64,000 bases of DNA from positions 486,341,501 to 486,405,500 of the forward strand of contig CM057459.1 of NCBI GenBank assembly GCA_016271365.2, given 5' to 3'. This document shows, in pieces, positions 33,775 through 45,200 of this stretch; position 1 is the first letter of the stretch, and each line of letters opens with the position of its first letter. A program made the translations under genes and the position numbers. The notes beneath the pieces were generated by a model. It did no database searches. It was given only the letters and a program-made list of their open reading frames with translations, and was not told the DNA's origin. The stretch is from Neoceratodus forsteri (taxonomy: Eukaryota; Chordata; Ceratodontiformes; Ceratodontidae).

Positions 33775-34636
33775 CATTGCTGAACTTGAGGCATGGGCTG
33801 CTCAACATCACCCTGATATCCTGTGCCTATCTGAAACATGGCTAAAACCCTCCACCTCTGATGCCCTCTGCTCCCTGCCCAACTACAGTCTCATCAGACA
33901 AGATAGACCCTCATCAAAATGTGGAGGCAGAGTTGCCATCTTCTATAAGCAGCACCTGATGCTATCCCATAATGTACTGTCTACCCTGTCTCACTGTGAA
34001 GCACTCCATGCCACACTACAACTAGGTTCAAAGAAATTACACATAGTTTGCACCTATAATCCTCCTGCTAGTGGCAGTAAGGGTCTTGAAGAACTTCTCT
34101 CCCTAATAGACAGCACCATTAGTCGTAATGAAGTCCTTATACTGGGATACCTAAACCTAAACTGGATTAATAGTGCAAACCAGTCCTCTCACACCTTGGT
34201 ACAAGGCCACAACCTTCACCAAATGATCACAGACCCAACAAGGGTCATGGCTCCCCCTTGGACCAGTACTCTGATTGACTGGATCCTTACAAACTGCCCT
34301 GACAGCATAATAGGTGCAGGCACCCTTGCGGATGCAATTAGTGATCACTCCCCTATCTACTGCATCTGGCACTCTACCAGTAAACCATCTCCACCCCCAA
34401 AACTCATTACCTTCCACAATCTGGCCAATTTTAACTTAGCGCAGTTTACTTATGATCTCTCACTGATTGACTGGTCCCCGATCTACACCTCAACAAATGC
34501 CCAGGCAGCTCTAGACTACTTCTTGGACCACTTTAGCCTTCTCCAGACACCCATGCTCCCTGTGTCACCCGCGGTTCGTGGAACTCAGACAAAGTGGTTA
34601 ACAAAGCTCTACTTACTAAATAAGAGCCAGGGATAA
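33749..34636 (+). CDS. LINE AP endonuclease domain (copy 2)
   Basis: A 295-residue open frame covers nearly the whole endonuclease: MNIRSLLHNIAELEAW, DILCLSETWLKP (active-site E), CGGRVAIFYKQHLML, VCTYNPPAS, VLILGYLNLNWI and the SDHSPIYC block with the catalytic Asp-His near residues 205-210. In the LGYLNLN block the first catalytic Asp is Tyr, while copy 1 reads LGDLNLN, so this copy has lost that residue. The internal ATG is not the real start; the protein would run in from the 2A-like segment. Confidence 0.88.
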   Translation: MNIRSLLHNIAELEAWAAQHHPDILCLSETWLKPSTSDALCSLPNYSLIRQDRPSSKCGGRVAIFYKQHLMLSHNVLSTLSHCEALHATLQLGSKKLHIVCTYNPPASGSKGLEELLSLIDSTISRNEVLILGYLNLNWINSANQSSHTLVQGHNLHQMITDPTRVMAPPWTSTLIDWILTNCPDSIIGAGTLADAISDHSPIYCIWHSTSKPSPPPKLITFHNLANFNLAQFTYDLSLIDWSPIYTSTNAQAALDYFLDHFSLLQTPMLPVSPAVRGTQTKWLTKLYLLNKSQG

Positions 34637-34841
34637 AGCATGGCGGTGGTTCAAGATTACTGGGATGCAGACTGACCATAATCACTATCATTCTCTGAGA
34701 AACTCATGCAAGAAAAACATACGCTTAGCCAAAAGCTCTTTCTGCAATGACCTGCTAATAAAAGCCTCAGGTGACTGAAAGAAATTTTGGTCAACCATAA
34801 AAACACTCCTTGGAGCAAATCACTGGGCCCACACCAGTGAT

Positions 34842-36559
34842 ATGCTGTTAAATGGCATTCACTGCAATAATCCGTCGACCATAGCTAACTCTTTTAATCA
34901 CTACTTCTCAGATCTAGCTAATTACCTCATCTCCTTCCCTCCTGTCCACAACACTGCACCCCCTAGCGATACCAAACCGCTACTCACGTACCCACCCTTT
35001 AGGTTCTGGAGCATAAAAAGAGGAGAGGTGTTAAAACCGCTACTCACCATTCCTGACAGCACCAGCACGGGGTCTGATGGACTTGAACCAAGGCTCCTGA
35101 AAGCTGCTGCTCCACTCATAGCCTCTCCCCTAACAAAAATTTTCAACCTGTCTCTATGCCGTGGTATAGTTCCTAATATCTGGAAAATAGCCAAAGTCAC
35201 CCCAATTCCTAAAAAAGGGTGACCCTAAAGAAATAAAGAACTACCGTCCCATTGCAGCTCTCTCTGTACTTAGCAAAGTTTGGGAAAAACTAGTGTCCAC
35301 CCAATCCATAGAATATCTCCAAAAATACAACCTTCTATCTAGCTCAAAGCATGGCTTCCACAAACAACACAGCACCTCCACCGCCCTCCTCAAACTCACC
35401 AATGACATATATGCCTCCATGGACTCGGGCCTCCTGACAGGTGCAGTCTTCATTGACCTAACTAAGGCATTTGACCTGGTCAACCATACCCTTCTTCTTA
35501 CAAAACTACGCTCCCTAGGCTTCGCCACTGATGCAGTGGCCTGGTTTGAAAGCTACCTGTCCGACAGAAAACAAGCTGTAGTGTTTAACTCAGCCATATC
35601 AGATCTTTCTTCTATTCACGTCGGAGTGCCCCAGGGCTCAATCCTTGGGCCCTTACTTTTCTCTATCTTCATTAATGACATCCCACTCCTTGCACCCAAC
35701 TGTTCATCTCTGCTCTATGCTGATGATCTAGTTATTTACCACAGTGCTAGAACTGTTGCTGACTTAAACCACCCTCTTGCCTTGGACTTTGCAAGTATTC
35801 AATCCTGGCTCACTGAAAACAAACTTATTCGCAACTCTATGCTCTTTGGCTCATCTGCTAGACTTAAAGCGAATCAAAATGCCCTAATAATCCTGTGTGT
35901 GGATGGCTCCTCACTGATTAGCACCAATTCCTTTAAATACCTGGGTGTTACTCTCGTTGAATCTCTAGACTTTGATCTGTACATTACAACCACCTGTAAG
36001 TCAGTAAACACCAAAATAGGTAGTGCTACCGAACTAGATATGCCTTACCCCTTCGGCTAGACTAGCTGTGGCCCAAGGCTTTCTTCTCACAGCCCTTGCA
36101 TATGGCTCGGTCACCTACCTATCTGCCTCCAAATCATCCCCCCATAAGTGGGATACCACCTATAACAGCATCTGCTGCTATGCCTCCGCATCACCAAGTT
36201 ACAAACACCATTGCCAGCTCTATAGTGACTTAAAATGGCCGTGCCCCTCTGCCCACAGACTCCAGGCCTTTGGCTCACTAATTGACTGTATTGTCAGATC
36301 AGGCCTCCCCCTATCCCTCACCTCCCTACTGGACACACAGCCTCTCTCCTATGGGCTGCGATCGACTGACCAAGCCCTTTTTCACATTCCCAGACACAGA
36401 ACTAATATGGGTGCACGCGCTTTCTCTCATGTGGCTCCAAAATACTGGAATTCCATACCCCAAGCTATTCGACAAGCAACCACCCATGCCACTTTTAAGA
36501 AACTTCACAAAGAGCACCTATGCGATACCAACCCCTGCACTTGCTTTAATCCACCTTAG
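34842..36559 (+). pseudogene. LINE reverse transcriptase domain (copy 2), frameshifted
   Basis: Three frames cover the domain. 34842-35222 ends in VTPIPKKG, where one extra A in an A run shifts the frame. 35293-36060 holds VFIDLTKAFDLVNH, GVPQGSILGPLLFSIFIND and the catalytic YADD at 35716-35727. 36068-36559 holds the C-terminal region, ending in KLHKEHLCDTNPCTCFNPP. The motifs are closer to the family norm than in copy 1. Repair-free reading is impossible because of two indels, so it is scored as a pseudogene. Confidence 0.9.
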
Positions 36560-37034
36560 TTCTACTCTTCTTCCTCCTCGCCTGTTTTAATCTACTTCTC
36601 TGACATCTCTTCCTGCCTCTCTCAACACCCTCTTTCAGATCCTCTCCTTTCTCTCTCTTTCTCTCTCTCTCTCTCTCCCATCACCCTCCTTCCTCTCCTC
36701 CTGTTCTTTATCCACCACATTGTGACTTGATATATTGTTTCTATGTATGCCCTCTATTGCAATGCCTGTGTTCTTACATTGTATTGATCTTGTGTTACTT
36801 GTCCTACTGTTTTGTAACTGCATCATACCGTTTAAACCTACTCGTGTTTGTTGCAAAATTTGTCTCCCCATACCTGAAGTTTTGATTTGACTCTGAACTG
36901 TACTGCTTTTCATGTGCTGCATCACATATACAATTATGTCTAAACTGTGTTCTCCTGGGTCGTGCCTGAAAATAAGCATCCTTATGCCTAGTGCACTTAC
37001 CCGGTTACCAAAAGCAAATAAATAAATAAATGAA
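36560..37034 (+). other. LINE 3' UTR and tail (copy 2)
   Basis: It contains the CT-rich tract near 36650-36678. The terminal block GTGCCTGAAAATAAGCATCC, TAGTGCACTTACCCGGTTAC and an (ATAA)n tail lies at 36962-37034. The terminal block is shared, in the complementary sense, with the SINEs at 20166-20600 and 58250-58440, and loosely with 48965-49062. It is probably the recognition site for the LINE's reverse transcriptase. Confidence 0.8.
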
Positions 37035-37475
37035 TACCTAGTTTAGTGCACCCACATTCATTTCACACCAGAGCCTGGAAGCTCAGTCCTCCAGTCCCTT
37101 TTCACCTAAAATGGAGTGCATGCCTTACCTCCCTCTGCTTAAGGTCTGCTAGGAGTCTACTCGTGTGGTTAATGAACCAAATCTAGGTAGTTAGAGATAG
37201 AGGTCACTCACCTGTGGCCATAGTTCTACAGCTAATAATCAGTTCACATCCACACAACCCACCAGACCTCTGCTGGCAAAACTTGCTCAGATTCCTCTGT
37301 CAGTGTGAACATCTGATGACAAGCTGGAAGAACCTGAGGATGACACTACATTTGGTGGAAGGAGCTAGCTCAGATGCCCGAGCATGCTCAGTGGAAGCTG
37401 CCAAAGTGTGAATATGAACTGAATGCTAGTAGTAGAATTATGGTTACAGGTTAGTAACCTCTGTTTAATTACTGG
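37035..37475 (+). mobile_element. DIRS-like element: recombinase C-terminus and 3' end
   Basis: Directly after the LINE tail the reading SAPTFISHQSLEAQ continues the recombinase from 30792. The sequence then becomes non-coding and ends near GGTTACAGGTTAGTAACCTCTG (37440-37462). The latter is a short palindrome, GGTTAC...GTAACC, which I take as near the element terminus. No proper terminal repeat was verified. Confidence 0.5.
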
Positions 37476-37958
37476 TGACCCCCTTTATCACACGGTTAAC
37501 TGGCATCTGATAAACACTGCAATAACCTGAAAACCAGTTATTATGGCATTCTCAAAACTTCCTTTGAGTATCAGTGTCTTTGAGGATGGGGATGCTTTAA
37601 CTCTTCCATCAGTCAGCACTGTCACGCTACCACATTGGCTCCTATTCTGTCAGTGGTTGGGCTGAACATTTCCACAAACATGGCGGCTCCATTCCTGCTA
37701 AGAGATGAACCACCACAACAATGCACATTTTCTGCTATTGTAAGCCTCTCTAATTTATAATTTTTTAAGTTTTCTGCTTGAACCTGCCTTCTGAATTACT
37801 GAACTTTATCTGGTTGATCCTGCTGTGCATCAGGCTTGGGAAACTGCGAGTCTGGCCCAGCATGATCACCACTGACACTGTTTCTGCTCTGCCTCACTTC
37901 TAAACCGCCAGTTAACTGCAGTTCAAAAAACCATGTCTTTACTGGACAGGAAGTGTGT

Positions 37959-37999
<41 letters not shown>

Positions 38000-38088
38000 A
38001 ATTCCCTGGACCGGGATAAATTCTACAAGTCTCTCTCGGTGTCATTACAGGAGTTCAAGGTAAAAACTCCCTACACCAGTAATTATAA
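37476..38088. other. Unassigned sequence with a (GT)n microsatellite
   Basis: No gene or known repeat is recognised. A GT-rich microsatellite lies at about 37955-38000 (GTGTGTGTGTGAGTGTG followed by a long GT run). Confidence 0.6.
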
Positions 38089-38253
38089 AAAATAATAGCC
38101 ATGCAGCTGTGTTGTTAAGGATTTTTTTTTACACACCCTTAGTGTGTGATAACTTCATAAACCTCTCAAGCTTTACTCTTGAGGTTTATAGGTATTCACA
38201 CACCTCCAGTGTGTAACAAAATCCATAACATACAGTTGCATAGCCATTATTTT
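38089..38253. mobile_element. Foldback (hairpin) MITE-like element
   Basis: The whole 165 bp folds on itself. The ends AAAATAATAGCCATGC and the complement of GCATAGCCATTATTTT pair, as do ACACACCC-TTAGTGTGTG and CACACACC-TCCAGTGTGT internally, and ATAAACCTC with GAGGTTTAT near the centre at 38157-38190. No coding capacity. It is typical of a non-autonomous DNA transposon; the superfamily is unknown. Confidence 0.8.
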
Positions 38254-38534
38254 CTATATATAAGGTCAATATTATATACATGTCTATGTTCTGCTGTAGA
38301 TGTTGATGAGTCTGGATTTTCAGCATCAATGGGGTACTGCACAGTCCCTATCCTGCATGTTCCTGCTGGCTGACTGCTGTGCCCCTTTTCTGGCTGTTGG
38401 TGCTATGAGGCTGATGGCTCTGGCTGGCTGTGCTCCCTGTCCAATTTTATGCTGTGCACCACTGATGTGGAGCCTGTTGGAATAGTGAAGAATACATCAA
38501 TAGATCACTGAGACACCAAATGCAGTAGAACTGC
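38254..38534. other. Unassigned sequence
   Basis: No recognised feature between the foldback element and the CR1 cluster. Confidence 0.4.
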
Positions 38535-39017
38535 ACAGAAACATAGAACCAATCAGAAGAAAAAGGTTCATTGGCCCATCATGTCTGCCCATTACTACCT
38601 AACAAATATGAAATGAGAGAGTCTTACAGACTCCTCACTTCTCCTTCTCCCCACCCTTTCTAGTGTGCTTTATTAAGCCCTTCCATCTGCTCCATCCTCT
38701 TTTGTGTCCCCCATTGATTTTGAGCAGACCACCTCCTCTGGCAACCTATTCCCCCATTCAACTACACTTTCCATGAAAAGGTACTTCCTGGTATCTCTGT
38801 TAAACTTGCCTCCACCAGTTTCATGGAGTTGTCCCTGGTGCTTGTGTTCCCACTCAGTCTGAATAATTCCATGACATTCACTTTATTTAACCCATGGAGG
38901 CATTTGTATGTTTCAAGCATACCCTCTTTCCATGCTTGCTTTAAGTGTCTACATGTTTAGATTAGCCAACCTATCCACAAATGTCTTTCCCTGGTGTCCC
39001 TGGATAATGTTGGTTAC
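38535..39017 (-). mobile_element. CR1 LINE (older copy), 3' piece
   Basis: The left end reads ACATAGAACCAATCAGAAG, a CR1 3' terminus in the complementary sense. The minus strand runs through the usual CR1 3' UTR and C-terminal region. It is interrupted at 39018 by another CR1 and resumes at 41384. Confidence 0.8.
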
Positions 39018-41383
39018 ATAGAAACATAGAAACATAGAATTTGATGGCAGATAAGGACCGCTTGGCCCACCTAGTCTGCCCATTTTCCTACCTAACAGAT
39101 AAGCTGCAGATCCTAGTTAACCAACATCTTACTTCCTACTACCCCCCACTAGGACTGCCTTATGTCTGTCCCACGCATTCTTGAATTCTCCCACTGTTCT
39201 TGACTCCACGACCTCCTCAGGGAGGCTGTTCCATGCATTCACAACCCTCTCTGTGAAAAAAATACTTCCTCACATTACCTCTGAGCCGTCCCCCATCTTC
39301 AAATTGTGCCCCCTTGTTCTTGCACATCTCTTTTTCTGAAAGATACTACCCTCTTGGACTTTGTTGATTCCCTTGAGGTACTTGAAAGTTTCTATCATGT
39401 TCCCTCTCTCCCTTCCTTCCTTCCTCAAGGGTATACATATTAAGCTCCTTTAGTCTTTTTTTAATGTCTTCTGGTGCAGACTCTGCACCATTTTGGTTGC
39501 CCTCCTCTGGACAGCCTCCACTCTGTCTATGTCTTTGTGGAGATGGGTTCTCCAGAACTGCACACAGTACTCCAGATGGGGTCTCATCAACGGTCTGTAC
39601 AGAGGGATAACAACTTTCTGTTTTCTACTATTGATGCTTCTCCCTATGCATCCCAGTATCCCCCCAGCCTTCCTTATTGCCTTCTCACATTGCTTGCCCA
39701 CCTTTAGGTCATCTGATATAATTACCCCCAGGTCCCTTTCCATTTTTACTGTTGTCAGTATCTCACCCCCCATTGTGTACCTTTCCCTAGGGTTTTGTTT
39801 CCCAGGTGCATTACCTTGCACTTCTTTGCTTTGAATCTGAGCTGCCATACATTTGACCATTCCTCCAACCTTGCCAAGTCCCTTCTCATCCTTTCCACTC
39901 CATCTTGTATATCAACCCTGTTGCAGATCTTTGTGTTGTCTGCAAAGAGACATACTTTTCCTTTCAGTTCCTCTGCAATGTCACTTATAAAGGCACTAAA
40001 AAGGACTAGTCCCAGTACTGAACCCTGTGGTACCCCACTAGTAACGCTTCTTTCTTCACTGTGGACTCTGGTTACTACTACCCTTTGCATTCTGTTGTCT
40101 AGCCAATTTTTTATCCACACTACCACCTTGGGACCCACTCCAAGGCTGGCTAACTTCTGTATTGATCTTTTGTGTGGAACTGTATCTAATGCCTTGCTAA
40201 AATCTAGGTAGGCCATGTCCACAGCCCCTCCCTGATCTACTACTTTGGTCACCCAGTCAAGGAAATCTATTAGATTTGTCTGACACGACCTTCCCATTGT
40301 GAATCCATGCTGCCTTAGCTTCTGTGCCCCACTGGCCTCTAGGTACTCAACAATTCTTTCCTTCACAAGTGATTCCATCATTTTCCCATTACCACTGAGG
40401 TCAAACTAACTGGTCTGTAGTTTCCTGCTTCTGTCCTGCTCCCACTTTTGTGAAGAGGAGTCACATCCACCCTCCTCCAGTCCTCAGGTACCACCCCATC
40501 CTCCCATGATTTGTTAAAGAGAGTAGTCAGCAGTGTCACTAGTTCTACCCTAAGTTCTTTTAGAATTTTGGGTGAATCCCATCAGGCCCCATTGCTTTGT
40601 CCACCTTCAATTTTATTAGTTTTTTCAGAACCCTTTCTTCTGTAAATGGACTGGTATCGACCCCTGTCTTCAGAGTGTTTCTCTTGTTTGGTTTAGGTAC
40701 CTCCCCCCTCCTCTTCCTTTGTGAATATTGAGCAGAAATAGTCATTCGATATCCCTGCTTTTTCACTGTCACCCTCTGCCCACATTCCCTCCCCTTTATT
40801 AAGCCTCGGTATCCCTCCTTTGGGCTTTCTTCACTCCCTAATGTACCTATAAAAGGTATTATCCCCCTTCTTAACAGAGTTGGCTATCCTTTCCTCAATT
40901 TGGGCCTTTGCTATTCTGACTGCCTTCCCTGCCTCTTTCTGCTTTAACTGATAAAGTTCTCTGTCCTGCTCCTTCTGTGTTTCCTTATAGTTCCTGAATG
41001 CTATCCTTTTCTCCTTAACCTTCCCTGGCACCTCTTTTGAGAACCATAGTGGTTTCTTTCTTCATTGTGTTTTGTTGATTTGATTTACACAAAGGCGTGT
41101 TGCCTCTGTGATGGCTGTTTTGTTTACTCCCCATTGTTCCTCCACCCCTCCTTCTTGTCTGTTTGCTAGTGCTTTTCTGAGGCACTCTCTCATTTTTCTG
41201 AAGTCAGCCCTCCCAAAGTCCAATACTCTTGCTTTTGTATGGCTTGATTGTATGGCTGTGTTTATCGTGAACCACACTGTTTGGTGGTCGCTTGTTCCCA
41301 GATGGCTACCCACTTCTAAATCTGAGATTCTTTCTCCATCCACATTTGAGAGTACCAGGTCTAAGATTGCTCCCTCCTGAGTG
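39018..41383 (-). mobile_element. CR1 LINE (younger copy), 5'-truncated, nested in a CR1
   Basis: The minus-strand frame 39755-40381 has HGFTMGRSCQTNLIDFLDWV, MAYLDFSKALDTVPHK, VTSGVPQGSVLG and the catalytic box as FADN instead of FADD. 39450-39860 continues with the C-terminal region. 41062-41343 is the end of the endonuclease (HLGTSDHQTVWFTI). The 3' end reads as ACATAGAAACATAGAAAC at the left. GGTTAC at 39012-39017 and 41384-41389 is a possible short target duplication. It closely resembles the CR1 in the duplicated block and is truncated in the endonuclease. Confidence 0.9.
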
Positions 41384-42260
41384 GGTTACCCTCCTATGCA
41401 TTGCCTCCACCCTGTCCCTGTACTTCTTCAGATGGGGATTCCAAAACTGCATACAGTACTCCAGGTGAGGTCAAACCAGTGACCTATAAAGTGTCAGCAG
41501 CACCTCCCTTTTTCTGCTGGAAATTCTTCTCCTTATACACCCAGCACCCTATTCACCCTGCCTACCAGCCTGCTGTATTGTGCTGATGCCTTCAGGCTGT
41601 CTGATATGTATTGATCCCTGGTACTTTTCCTCTACAGTGCTTTTCACTACTATCTCACTGATCCTACATTCAGTGATAGGGTTTTGTGGCCCCTATGTGC
41701 ATCACCTTGCATTTTTTTTTTGGCATTGTATTTTAACTGCCATAACTTCAACCACCTTTTTAGTTTACTGAGCCCTCTTTCTTGATTTTCACCTCATCTT
41801 TGCTATTGACGTGGCCACAGATCTTAGTGTCTTCTGCAAGAAGGCATATTTTGCCTTGGCTCCCTTCCCTATGTTGCAGATAAAGATGTTGAAGATGACT
41901 GGCTCCAAGATCAATCTCTATGGCACCCCACTAGTTTCCCCAAACCTCTGAGTAGTTCACATTTATTACAAACATCTGAATTTTTTCACTTAATGAATTT
42001 CCCACCCACCTAGTAATTTTGTCCTCTACTCTGAGATCCTGCATCTTCTTAGCCAACCATTCATCTGGGACCATACTGAAGGCTTTACTGATGTCAAGGT
42101 ATAGTATATCTACTGCTTGTCCCTTGCCTACTGCCTTTGTCACCTAACTGAAGAAATTGTTCTGGATTTGTCTGGCATGACATGCTACCCTATGCCCACC
42201 TCCATGAACCCATGTTTTCTCTCATATTCCAGTCCATTTGCCACCAGAAAAGTTATTGTT
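41384..42260 (-). mobile_element. CR1 LINE (older copy), RT piece
   Basis: Continues the element at 38535-39017. Minus-strand frames give QAVDILYLDISKAFSMVPDE near 42070-42125 and VWGN with the GVP(Q)-like block to its left, in line with CR1 RT. It fades into unassigned sequence at about 42260. Confidence 0.8.
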
Positions 42261-43640
42261 CTTGCATTATGTTCAAATCATTGCTTGCATGTGACAGTTA
42301 CACTACTGCTGAAGCACAACATACCACTATAAAACATTGCAGAGTCATGCCACATTTGTTTAGAATACACACATGCCTCACATGTGAATAACAACATGCA
42401 ACACAATCAATTCAAGTGTGATATGTGACTGTGTGTGGCCCGTACAGTGTGTAATGTGACAATGCACAGAGACAGCTTCCCACATGTGAGCACAGTGACA
42501 TTTACATTTGATGAAACATCATGCAAGTACATGCATGCACACATGTACCCAAATGGTCCTGTCACCATGGATATCACAACCTCATCTTTCAGAACCCTTC
42601 TGCAGCATATGTGCCTAGTGGTGATGTCCACAATTATCATCACATAAAAGAATTATAAATGTGGCCATGTGCAGTTCCAAAATCTTGAATGTTTATAAGA
42701 TTGCCATTTTAAGTTCTTTGGGTAAGAGAACCTGCAAAGTGAAGCTGAGCAGATCTGGAACACAAAGGACTTGAGACGGCACTCTCTTGATTGTAAGAGA
42801 TGTTACAACTGTATATAAATACGTATTAGCAACCAGTTTACAAAGTTCTAGTTGTGAACAATGAAACAGAAATGAAAAATCATAATAGTTTACTTTGTAG
42901 AAAATAAGAGGAACTCCTGTGTGGGTGATGTACTATCCCAAATGAACTTAAAACGTCAGCATGTTAGAGTTGAATACGTGGCAGACCAACTTATAGTTAT
43001 AAAAGCATATTCAATTATTAGAAATAAACAATCCTGATGGCCAAAACATTTGTCATGAGTTATAATAACAGAACAAAACCGCTAACAAATGAGTGAGATG
43101 TACCTGTTCTGCTGAATGTGAGGTCTGTAGTCTTCTCCTTGCGCTCCTTCAGACATGCCTCCTTCCTTTGACAGAGGTTACCAGGTCATGACATCAGTGA
43201 ATAAGTATCTGGAACACATCATCTGCCTTTGACACATGCCATGCCACTGTCTCCGAAAAGGCAATCCTGTCAGCACTGGGCAACTTTTTGGAGCTGGGGC
43301 CAAATGGAGTTGTCTCCCTCTTGGATACTTCTATGATAGAGATGCTTCAAAGTTTTAATTTGCCATTGAAGTTCCAGCAAAGTAATAGACTTCACCTCCA
43401 CTATCTTGTAAATTCACTTATTAAGTTTGCTGGTGACTTCGCTGGTAACTTTGCTATTAAGACAAATAGGTCAGAAGTCTGTTCACAATGAGGCTACTGG
43501 TAAACAATTAGTGCTTGAGGTCACATGGAAACAACTCCTGCAGGTCACATACTAATGTTTTATGAACTGACTCATCCTTAGTTTCACTTTGCAGTCTGAA
43601 CTAGTCAATAGAAGGGAACAGATCTGCTCATTTCATAGTA
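42261..43640. other. Unassigned sequence
   Basis: No domain, RNA gene or repeat family recognised. ORFs here are short and lack similarity that I know. Sequence near 42290-42610 is rich in ACATG/CATGT motifs. Confidence 0.5.
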
Positions 43641-44299
43641 AAACCTAGGCAGAAAAAAAAATTCAGCTTTCATTTACTTGTTCTTCGTTCTATTTTTTTC
43701 TGTACAGTTTGTGAGTTTTTGTTTAGTTCTTTAGCTGTTATTTTCATTATATTGAACACTTTTGTTTGTGCTATTTTCCATCTCATTTGGCATGTATTTT
43801 TTACTATGTATCTTTTTTCTTTGGGTTTAAAATGAGTGGGTGTGGTCAGGAGGAGAAGGGGGTACAGGTAGCAGATGGGAGATGCCATGTTTTCTGCATC
43901 AAGAGGGCCAGGCCCATGGCACTGGTAGTAGGAGAAGACAGCAGCAGCAACCAACCCCCACAGCATAGCACTCCCAGCAACAAGATAAGGCAAGAGCACC
44001 ACCACCAAAAGCTAAGAAAGCTTTATCCCAACCAACTGTTGTACCACCACCACCTATGTACCACGTGGAGGAGGAGGAGACACAGCCAGGACCATCTTAC
44101 TACTCTTCTCATCAGTTGAAATTCCTTGCCTGGGACTTTCTTGATATTGACCCCCCCCTTGACAACAGTGTGGTCACCTGCAAACTATACTAGGAGTCAT
44201 ACTAGGAAAGGTAGACATACAGAAGGCCTCAGTCCATATATGTATAGCTCCAGCCAAGCTGGTACAACCACCCAGAGCTATAATAGATAGTGATCTAGA
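43641..44299 (+). other. Unassigned, possible DNA-transposon remnant
   Basis: A plus-strand frame of 117 residues (43766-44119) is rich in Ser, Gln, His and Arg and looks like a low-complexity linker. I do not recognise it. It may belong with the basic segment at 45255-45420 as part of one old element split by the LINE at 44300-45200, but I cannot show this. Confidence 0.25.
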
Positions 44300-45200
44300 C
44301 TTTGTTTGAAGTTTTTAAAGTTATTTGATTCTATTATTGAACTAGGTAATGAATTCTATAGGGGGGATAATTCTTTGGGTGTAATAAGAATGCCTTTTGT
44401 TAGTTCTTGGGTACGTGAGTGCTTACTGCTGTTTGTGACTTCTAAGATCACAGTCACGTTGGTTAAAAGACATACCTATTTCTGACATTAGATCTCTGTC
44501 TGTTGATATTTTGTACATTAATAAGAGATCCCCTCTCATTCTTCACTCTCTAGGGAGTACAGATTTAATTCTTCCAGCCTTACAATGTACCATTTATCAT
44601 GCATATTTGTAATGAGCTTTGTAACTCTCCTCTGCACCCCCTCTAACCTATTAATATCTCCTTTCAAATATGGACTCCACAGGGGAGAGCAATAGTCGAG
44701 ATGTGGTCTTACATAGGCCTTGTACAGTGGCAAAATGCAACCCCTGTCTCTTGAAGTAACACTCCTTTTAATGCTTCCTATAAGTCTGTTTGTATGATTT
44801 ATGACATGATTACAATGACTGCTGAAGGATAGATCAGAGGTGATTATTACTCCAAGATCAGCTTGCTCTGCAACAGGAGATAATGCATGACCATTTTATG
44901 TATACTGATTTCGCTTATTTGTAGTTCCCATATGCATAATGACACATTTGCTACTATTAAATGTCATATGATTGTTATGAACCCAGTCCTCTAATATTTT
45001 TAGATTGTTTATGAGATTCAAAATATCATCCTCAGTTTTAACTTGAGTGGCTAGCTTAGTATCATCCGCAAACTTGATGGCAAAACTATTTATATTAGTG
45101 GTCAGGTCAGATATAAAAATGGAGAAGAGTGTTGGGCCCAATACTGACACCTGGGGCACTCCACTGCTAACTGGGCATAAGTCAGACATGTACCCCCGAA
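44300..45200 (-). mobile_element. CR1-group LINE, 5'-truncated
   Basis: The minus-strand frame 44896-45189 reads CPVSSGVPQVSVLGPTLFSI, IKFADDTKLATQ (catalytic FADD intact), NHMTFNSSKCVIMHMG. 44536-44733 reads MPLYKAYVRPHLDYCSPLW, LEGVQRRVTKLI and LEELNLYSLE. It resembles the copies at 10031-11016 and 12690-13512 more than the typical CR1s here. Truncation falls just before the GVPQ block. Confidence 0.88.

Larger units (their letters stand above)
29070..36960 (+). repeat. Second copy of the 1-7960 block
   Basis: The sequence is nearly identical to 1-7960 in the same order: DIRS piece, CR1, recombinase, LINE array, LINE body. Differences are largely single-base insertions and deletions, often in homopolymers, plus some substitutions. 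Both copies share the same CR1 and LINE insertion sites, so the block was copied as DNA after both insertions. The left limit is not visible because copy 1 begins at the window edge. Confidence 0.95.
30793..37034 (+). mobile_element. L2-like LINE with tandem 5' monomers, complete 3' end (copy 2)
   Basis: This is the most complete copy of the family in the window, about 6.24 kb. It has the 5' monomer array (30793-32328), leader, 2A-like N-terminus (33338-33774), endonuclease (33749-34636), RT (34842-36559), 3' UTR and a tail of ATAAATAAATAA. TACCTCG (30786-30792) and TACCTAG (37035-37041) flank it as a probable target-site duplication. RT and endonuclease motifs are better preserved than in copy 1, but several single-base indels still break the frame. 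Confidence 0.9.

Noticed and set aside
43670..44119. Opposed frames of 112 and 117 residues
   Set aside because: Both are low in complexity and unrelated to any family I know; overlap on opposite strands argues that at least one is chance.
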